Source: Siphonodentalium dalli (Eukaryota; Mollusca; Scaphopoda; Gadilida; Siphonodentaliidae). Taken from it: a stretch of 64,000 nucleotides of DNA. Made by a program: the position numbers and the translations under genes. The notes below the pieces were generated by a model. It was not told where the DNA came from. It did no database searches and was given only the letters and a program-made list of their open reading frames with translations. The DNA lies in contig CP136068.1 of the NCBI GenBank assembly GCA_032622095.1, positions 55,944,025-56,008,024 on the forward strand, in the 5' to 3' direction. Positions 57,996 to 64,000 of this stretch are shown here, in pieces; position 1 is the stretch's first letter, and each line of letters begins with the position of its first letter.

Positions 57996-58750
57996 TTGCT
58001 AACAATCAAAAATACACCTGTTGTTTTGTGTTATGTTGATAAGCACCTTGGCTGTGGCAACTAACGGCAATAAGCTAATCGATTGTGACTGTCGAATAAC
58101 CTTGGTTTGCACGAAATCAATTTTTAACACAATATTATTAAGTTGAAAAAATTGTAACAAGTCCAAATTTACACTCGGGATATTACAATCCTATTTCACA
58201 AGATTTAAATACTGCTTCCGTCAGTTGTACACCAGACTACGATTGTCATAGTCTAAATAAATATAATAGCTACAAAGCCGTCAAACAGCCGAAAGTAAGT
58301 AACCTAATTTCATGATACCGTTATTGTAGAGACCGGAGCACATGGCACTCGCCCAGACCATAGAATAAATCGCACCTATATGCAATAGATTATTGCTATA
58401 AAGAAACGATGAGCGTCTTTAGTCATATCCAAATGTGCATCTATTATTCTGCCTTTCGGCACCAAATCTTCTTAGACGACATGTTTTATTGGCTGTTTAA
58501 AAATATGGAAAACAAAATTTCGTTAAAACGAAACAAGTCATCCGAACTGACAAAGCCGATTTAAAACGACATAAAAACGCGAGTTCGCTCGCGTAGTCTT
58601 TGTGTCAATTGAACACAATCAATAATAATAAAAGGAAGTAATGTTTTTTGTATAATACAAAAACATAACTGTCTTTAGTGTAAAATACAAAAAACTGTCA
58701 ACACTTAGCTTCGATTGTAGGAGATGTTCCTTCCAGCTTGTTAACTAGAA
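57996..58750. other. interior of the 4.4-kb element, no gene seen
   Basis: AT-rich with no open frame of note. Confidence 0.5.
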
Positions 58751-58947
58751 AAAGAGAATGAATTGGCCAGGCAATTGGTTTTGGTGGATCGGAGATCACG
58801 TGGTCGGATATTACAGGTCATGAACCATGATAAAATGTACCATAGAATTTTCGTACCGTTTTCAACTCAGGGGTTTGTTAAACCTTCCTAGTTAAATTGG
58901 GAAATATACCATATAGTTCAGTGGGCAAGATAACTTTGACGGAGATA

Positions 58948-59176
58948 GAAAAAACCCACAAAGAGGGTGAGCATATATGAAATGAGGTGTTGGTGTTCGA
59001 TACACCAGAACCAGGTTTTGGGACTAACCGTTCTGATATTGATCCAGCTGCTGATCTAAGTTTTACAATGTACAGAACCATGTGTTCTGAGCAATGGTGG
59101 ATGTGAGAAGACATCTTGTAAATTGAATGTGTTAGTATTAGTTAATAACATGAGGTTGGTTATTCTTGTCACTCAC
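58948..59176 (-). other. NMT intron next to exon
   Basis: AGAAAAAACCCACAAA at 58948 also occurs at about 53932, left of the inverted-repeat pair. No gene. Confidence 0.4.
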
Positions 59177-59347
59177 CTACAACAGGCCACAGGTTTCGGA
59201 AGTACAACACCAGCTGTGTATACAGCCTGGAACAGTCCCCTCATATGCACCCGCCGTGTGATCTCACGAATTAACACTGGAGCAACACGTTTAGCTCGCA
59301 ATCTCTTGTGTACACATAAAAAGTTAATCTCAACCATATGCTTTGTT
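59177..59347 (-). CDS. NMT: N-myristoyltransferase, coding exon (first found)
   Basis: 171 nt on the minus strand: one base completing a codon, 56 codons, then AG of a split Arg codon. It reads [65 protein letters not shown] exactly matches the NMT signature 1 pattern, and the [14 protein letters not shown] stretch forms the myristoyl-CoA pocket and oxyanion hole in the family. The acceptor is TATTTTCTGTTTCAG and the donor GTGAGT. It joins the exon at 43417 across a 15.8-kb intron. VACC stands where I recall VGTC in vertebrate enzymes. Upstream exons (N-terminal part, including the FISAIP block) are beyond the right edge of the window. Confidence 0.97.
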
Positions 59348-59479
59348 CTGAAACAGAAAATATTATTTTCGTCTAAATTATTTTCATTTCATACATTTCT
59401 CCAATAAATGTGGGCTGCAGAGATGGATTCAAATGTGAAATTCAAGATTGCTGCAGGTGGCCATCACTACTGTGCATGC
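59348..59479. repeat. R1-like fragment
   Basis: TTTCTCCAATAAATGTGGGC, AGATGGATTCAAATGTGAAA and GCAGGTGGCCAT. Confidence 0.6.
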
Positions 59480-60040
59480 ATTCCATTAAGTTACCATGAA
59501 AATCCCATTAAAATGGCCAAAACCATTAGTTTATACCATTAATTCTTGTAAAAAAAATTTAATGGGGCTCCACCTGAACCAATTAAAACACCATTAATTT
59601 TAAAGATTTAATGGCCAGTTCACCATTATAAACATTGAATTGGCCATTAAACACAAATATTATTTTTTTAATGCCCATTAAAGCCCATTAAAATTTGTAT
59701 TGACTGAATTTAATGGCAATGATTTGGTATACTTTTAATGTCAAGTACAATTGTCATGAAACTAATACCCATGATCTTGATGGCCTCATAGGTATTGGCC
59801 ATCAACTAACCACATTTAATGCCCATTACATTATTATTGCAAATTAATGCCCATCACTCACAATTGTTGTAATATTAATGGACATGATTTCAATGGCCGC
59901 ACAGTTAATGGCCATCAACTGACCACATTTAATGCTCATTAAATTATTATTGCAAATTAATGCCCATCACTCGGAAATTATTTCAATGGCTGCATAGGTA
60001 ATGGCCATGAATTGACCATATCCAATTTTCCTTACATTAT
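59480..60040. repeat. degenerate TTAATGGCCATTAA-type repeats
   Basis: ATTAATGGCCAT, AATGCCCATTAAA and related palindromic words recur irregularly. No coding potential. Confidence 0.7.
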
Positions 60041-60300
60041 TGTTTGTTTGTTTAATTGGTGTTTTACGTCACTTTAAGCTGAAGCTCACATCATGACACA
60101 ACAGTGGCACAAAGTCAGGCAATGGCAATAATTTTTTTCCCCTGCCCCACTTTAAGAGAGACTTTTACCTCAGACAGTGGTTACCGAGGCCCTATTCTTT
60201 CTCAATATGTTAACACAAGCCTAACACAGTAGACCAGTGCTAACATACTCCCCGGAATCCCCACAGGGCTACATACATTATTATTGAAAAGTAATGCCCA
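60041..60300. repeat. possible SINE-like dispersed repeat
   Basis: TTGTTTGTTTGTTTAATTGG followed by GTTTTACGTCACTTTAAG, AGAGACTTTTACC and CCCCGGAATCCCCACAG. The T-rich head with a conserved body resembles dispersed elements of molluscs; no tRNA-like promoter was confirmed. Confidence 0.35.
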
Positions 60301-60307
60301 GTGGTAT

Positions 60308-60892
60308 AGTCATGCCCTAAATAACTGTCCTACAACAACAGGTTGTCACCGTCGTCCATGTCACTGCATTTAAATATTTGGACTCAACGCAGTGACAATG
60401 CATTGACAACATGAGGACAATGCAGTGACCCGGCAATGTCGCTGTGGTGATAGTCGCATTAAATGTATGGCAGTTATATAATGTGGTATCACTGTTATAA
60501 AATGAGGTTTGGTACCATCGGCATTTATACATGTTTTTTTGCGAAGATTATTGCATCCAGATTTAATACCCCATTAATTGGCATATAATACCATATCGTG
60601 CTCATTCAATTTGAGTTTATTATGCATGACGAGAGAGGCCTAACAAACCACACACATACATGCAGTGATAATGTAATAGCAGCGTGTTGAGACGATATTC
60701 ACACTACTGTGGCCGCCGATGACCACTTAACCATGACCCGGTGACAACGTAATCACAATGAAATGACAAGGTAAGGACAACATGGTGAGACTGAAGTGGA
60801 GGCACCCAAACCGCGTTGAGTTTGCATTGTCACCGCATTGACCAACGAGGTTCCACCACATTAATGGGGGGGCAGTTATTTAGGGCGTGACT
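60308..60892. mobile_element. 585-bp terminal-inverted-repeat element
   Basis: AGTCATGCCCTAAATAACTG at the left is mirrored by CAGTTATTTAGGGCGTGACT at the right. The interior is rich in GTGACAATGCAGTGAC-type words on both strands. No target duplication identified, no protein. Confidence 0.75.
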
Positions 60893-61696
60893 GTGTGTTT
60901 GAAAGTTATGTGGTTGGTTCCGATTTGTTGTACGGGACTTAATTTGAGGCAAACTTTATGTTTATTGCGTTGAGTTAAAGTTGTTGTGTCTCTTTATAGT
61001 CCAGGCACATTAGGTTTCACTACGGCAAAAAATAGGGGAAAGCTGAATTTTTCAGGGATTATCAAGAAGAAGTTTATGGACAATATGGCAAAAGTCCCCT
61101 AGAATCCGAGTTGAGCTTTTTGAGATATCATGATTTTTCATATCGGTGCAAATTCTGACGAAATTCCATCAGACCATACGCGAATGCAGTCATATGTAGG
61201 CTAATTTACGGACTCAATCTTCACATATACACGCCCATCGTGGAGCAGGTGTTGCTAGATATGTGTAATTGATACTAGAGCTTACTAACAGTCGATAATC
61301 CATAATTGTGATGACATTTATTGCCGAAGAGAGCATATAAATCGCATGATGATTCAACATTTTCCTAATAAAAGAGGGCGAGTAAAGGTATTCAGACGAC
61401 AATGAGCTCAAATATGAACCATTATATTAGACCAGTGGTTAATTCAGAAAAGGAAAGTGATAAGATATATCGAACTATCACCATCCTTAAGATTTTATAG
61501 CCGGAAACTTAACACTACCCCCTAAATTGTACGCCATGGCTTCGAGTGTCCAAAAGGCCAAACTACCACATAATAGTCCTGGCGTTTGGCGTAACAATTG
61601 TGCAAATGGTGATAACACTACGAACTTGGCACATAGGTTCCCTATACAATGTTAATCATTTTCAGATGTGTAGACATCGCCCCAGGTCCTTCCTTA
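60893..61696. other. no gene seen
   Basis: Upstream side of the NMT exon at 59347. I looked on the minus strand for the preceding NMT exon and did not find it. Confidence 0.5.
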
Positions 61697-62190
61697 GCAA
61701 CGGTTGCTAGGCAACTGTCCGACATCGAAGAAATACAAATATGACTGATATTATGGCAGTTTTAACAATCTAAACTATGTCATGCAGCATTTTTATGGTG
61801 AAAATAAAATTAGTTGTTGTTAGAGTGGATCTGGCTGGAAAATTACCATATTTCTTACTTACTGGGGTGGTAACGGTTGCTAGGGACATACCCGAAATAG
61901 AAAAATGCCGAACTGACTGATATTATGGTTGTTTAAACAAACTAATATAAACTACGTCATTATCATTTGATTGTGAAACAACTTTAATAGTTGTTGTTGT
62001 TAGTGTGGGTTCGACTTAAACAATTACTATATATTTCTGGTAACGGTTGGTATGGACATAGCCGAAATCGAAAAATTCACACATGACTGATATTATGGTA
62101 GTTTAAACAAATTAAACTACGCCATGTAACATACATATATTGAAAACAATTATTATAATTGTTGTATGTGTGAACATGACAGTAAAGTTG
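61697..62190. repeat. three tandem units of ~170 bp
   Basis: Units begin ACGGTTGCTAGG near 61698, 61874 and 62043. All contain GACTGATATTATGG, TTTAAACAA..TAAACTACG and AGTTGTTGTTGTTAG-type blocks. Confidence 0.85.
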
Positions 62191-62964
62191 CTGCATTCGT
62201 CTTTGGTGTAGATATATCACGTATAAGGGGTGGGTCCATATCCTACATATAGGCATCTGCTTATGCCTGGGTACAATGCTATATGGCATACATATATCGG
62301 CCTTGGTCCATGGACTACACATATGGGCATGTGTCCATGGTCAACCTACAGTGCCATGTGTGTGGGCTATTTATAGGCGCCTCAACCCTTAACCTTCATA
62401 TATGTGGCATCGGTCCAATATCTATGTATAGGTTGATCTGTCACAAAACTGTCCCATATGTTCATACCATATATATATATGGTCCTGAATCCATGGTGTA
62501 CTACTGTATTGTGCATCGGACTTGGTCTATGGTATCTGAGTACATATAGGCACTTGGGTATTTGAACCATGCAACCGTGTCATGGTCCTTGAAAATGCAG
62601 CTTAGGTATCATACATGCATAATGGGCTGGGTCCATCGCCATAGAGTATACTATTGTATTTCTATAACACGGCATCGCTCCATTGCGGCCTTGGTGAGCA
62701 GGTATAACCCGTCTAGCATCGTGGTTAAATGGTGTATGCCTAGTCTATAGATGCCTGGATCCAAGGCCAATATATAAGGGCTTATATGAAGCGGTCTGGT
62801 TCATGGACTATACATATCCTAGTCTATATGTATGGCAATGGGTCCTATGACTATGTATATGTGCCTGGGTCCTAACCCAACTATTGTAGGCTAGGTCCAT
62901 GGCTAACATATTGGTGGCTGGCCCTATGTTCTTCATATATAGTAGAGTGGGTCCGTGACTTACA
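62191..62964. repeat. degenerate tandem repeat, ~35-bp period
   Basis: Words such as GGTCCATGGACTACACATAT and GGGCATGTGTCCATGG recur with drift every ~27-40 bases. No gene. Confidence 0.65.
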
Positions 62965-63484
62965 TTAGGGACCTTGTCCAATTCCGACGGAGTTTCCGTC
63001 GGTGATCGGAGCTTTTAATCGGAGTTTTAATCGGAGTTTTAATCGGAGTTTTCTCCCTCATCATCGGAATTTCTTAGATCGGAGTTTTTTCTCCGATCAA
63101 GAACTCCGATCAATTCCGGTGAAAATTCCGATGAACTCTGAACAAAACTCCGATGAAATCAGAGTTTTTCTCCGATATGAAAACTACGATGTTAAAACTC
63201 CGATTTAATCAGATTTCATCGGAGTTTTCTCCGATATCAAAACGGCGATGTGATTTGAGTTTTGTGTAATAATTTCATTTTTATTTATGCCAAACTTCCT
63301 CTGAAAAGTTGAGAAAGTCACCAGAAAAAGTTGAACAGACGGTTCGTTTAGGGGGAAATCCTTGTGATGAAGGGAATACACATCCCATCTCCGATTATAA
63401 TTTAAACTTTTGCGGAGAAAACTGGAAAAATCTAGCTTTAATATCGAGTAAATCATAACATTTTATTACGTGATTGTTGGTTGC

Positions 63485-63745
63485 TATGGAAGCGTATTAG
63501 TGCCACATAAAAATTAAAATTTGGGTCCCAGTATGTCCTAATTAGGAGATAGTAAGTCCTAATTAGGAGATAGTAAGTCCTAATTAGGACTTACTATCTC
63601 CTAATTAGGACTTACTATCTCCTAATTAGGACATAGCTATCTCCTAATTAGGAGTTACTATCTCCTAATTAGGACTTACGATCTCCTAATTAGGACATAC
63701 TGGGCCCAAATTTTTATTTTTATGTGGCACCAATACGCTTCCATA
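63485..63745. mobile_element. 261-bp palindromic MITE built on CCTAATTAGGA
   Basis: TATGGAAGCGTATTAGTGCC at the left is mirrored at the right (CAATACGCTTCCATA). The flank GGTTGC is duplicated on both sides (63479-63484 and 63746-63751). The centre has about eight CCTAATTAGGA palindromes spaced by AGATAGTAAGT-type words. Confidence 0.88.
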
Positions 63746-63751
63746 GGTTGC

Positions 63752-64000
63752 GTCATTTTCAGTTTGTCGCTTTCGCAAAACACGTTGTTTATTTATCTGG
63801 TGCGATGGTATTACTCGTCTCTTAAATATGAATAATCCCTACGATTCCCAATATCAATAAAAAATAAAAATAAATCCAACTTCCTTATTTGGGTGAGGCT
63901 TGATTCTGCCGTCACTGGATTGGTCCGGCTCTTCCATCAATTATACAGGCTCTTCCAATAACCTCCCGATTGATCCACTCTTCCGGTTTGCAACACAACA
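63752..64000. other. no gene seen
   Basis: Probably the interior of the Harbinger-like element; the final ~100 bases contain CGGCTCTTCC and AGGCTCTTCC repeats. Confidence 0.4.

Larger units (their letters stand above)
54554..58947. mobile_element. 4.4-kb element with 43-bp terminal inverted repeats, class unknown
   Basis: The left end (54554-54596) and the complement of the right end (58905-58947) differ at one base: TATCACCGTCAAAG and TATCTCCGTCAAAG, then TTATCTTGCCCACTGAAC and TATATGGTATA. It abuts the 347-bp element directly. Flanks show no target duplication. The interior is a patchwork of broken reading frames on both strands, including two diverged copies of a proline- and tyrosine-rich segment on the minus strand. 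No transposase, integrase or polymerase was recognised. Confidence 0.7.
62968..64000. mobile_element. second Harbinger-like element, left end only
   Basis: Starts GGGACCTTGTCCAATTCCG directly after TTA (62965-62967), the same end and target as at 35987. Its subterminal motif is ATCGGAGTTTT instead of GCGGAGTTTT. The right end is outside the window. Confidence 0.8.

Noticed and set aside
53931-58963. AGAAAAAACCCACAAA at 53932 and 58948 as a long target duplication of the 54-59 kb elements
   Set aside because: The left copy is about 260 bases away from the nearest element end, so it is not adjacent; probably chance or an older duplication.

Overview
The window is nuclear DNA of an invertebrate animal. 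It is AT-rich, its genes have GT-AG introns, and it is packed with DNA transposons, a tyrosine-recombinase retrotransposon, LINE fragments and arrays of ~150-170 bp modules that end in GGAC-rich tails. That repeat landscape looks molluscan, most likely bivalve (inference, no search was possible). I found no bacterial-type genes, CRISPR, rRNA or tRNA.

The one host gene I can prove is glycylpeptide N-tetradecanoyltransferase (N-myristoyltransferase, NMT), on the minus strand. It is present as five consecutive small coding exons spread over 48.6 kb: 59347-59177, 43417-43309, 39816-39745, 11639-11541 and 10904-10740. Every exon has AG and GT at its borders and the phases join correctly, giving one uninterrupted protein segment of about 205 residues. 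The introns between them are 15759, 3492, 28105 and 636 bp. The 5' exons lie beyond the right edge. The last exon, with the KFGxGDG signature and the catalytic C-terminus, was not found and probably lies beyond the left edge. Most of the rest of the window is therefore intron.

Intron contents, left to right. 1-10.7 kb: degenerate tandem repeats, a foldback, a 1.4-kb element flanked by TA (6211-7603), and a possible C2H2 finger exon on the other strand. 28-kb intron (11.6-39.7 kb): module arrays (families R1-R4), a hAT transposon with perfect 8-bp target duplication (17460-20794) and a short relative (21177-21820), LINE endonuclease and RT fragments, a second short hAT (24661-25895), a second large hAT (26273-29752), and a Harbinger-like element with TTA duplication (35987-39166). 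3.5-kb intron: a 47-bp minisatellite and two long foldbacks. 15.8-kb intron (43.4-59.2 kb): a nearly complete PAT/Ngaro-like DIRS-order retrotransposon (44351-49680) with split direct repeats, a full-length R1 element, and two abutting inverted-repeat elements of unknown class (54208-58947). 59.3-64 kb: AT-rich repeats, a terminal-inverted-repeat element, ~170-bp tandem units, and the left end of a second Harbinger-like copy holding a small palindromic element.

Nesting gives a relative history: R1 arrays came first, then R4, R2 and the hAT elements inserted into them; the Harbinger element entered an R2 array. The autonomous-type elements carry stops or frameshifts, except the DIRS RT/RNase H frame, which is open and keeps its catalytic residues. 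Repeat borders are eye estimates unless stated to the base.
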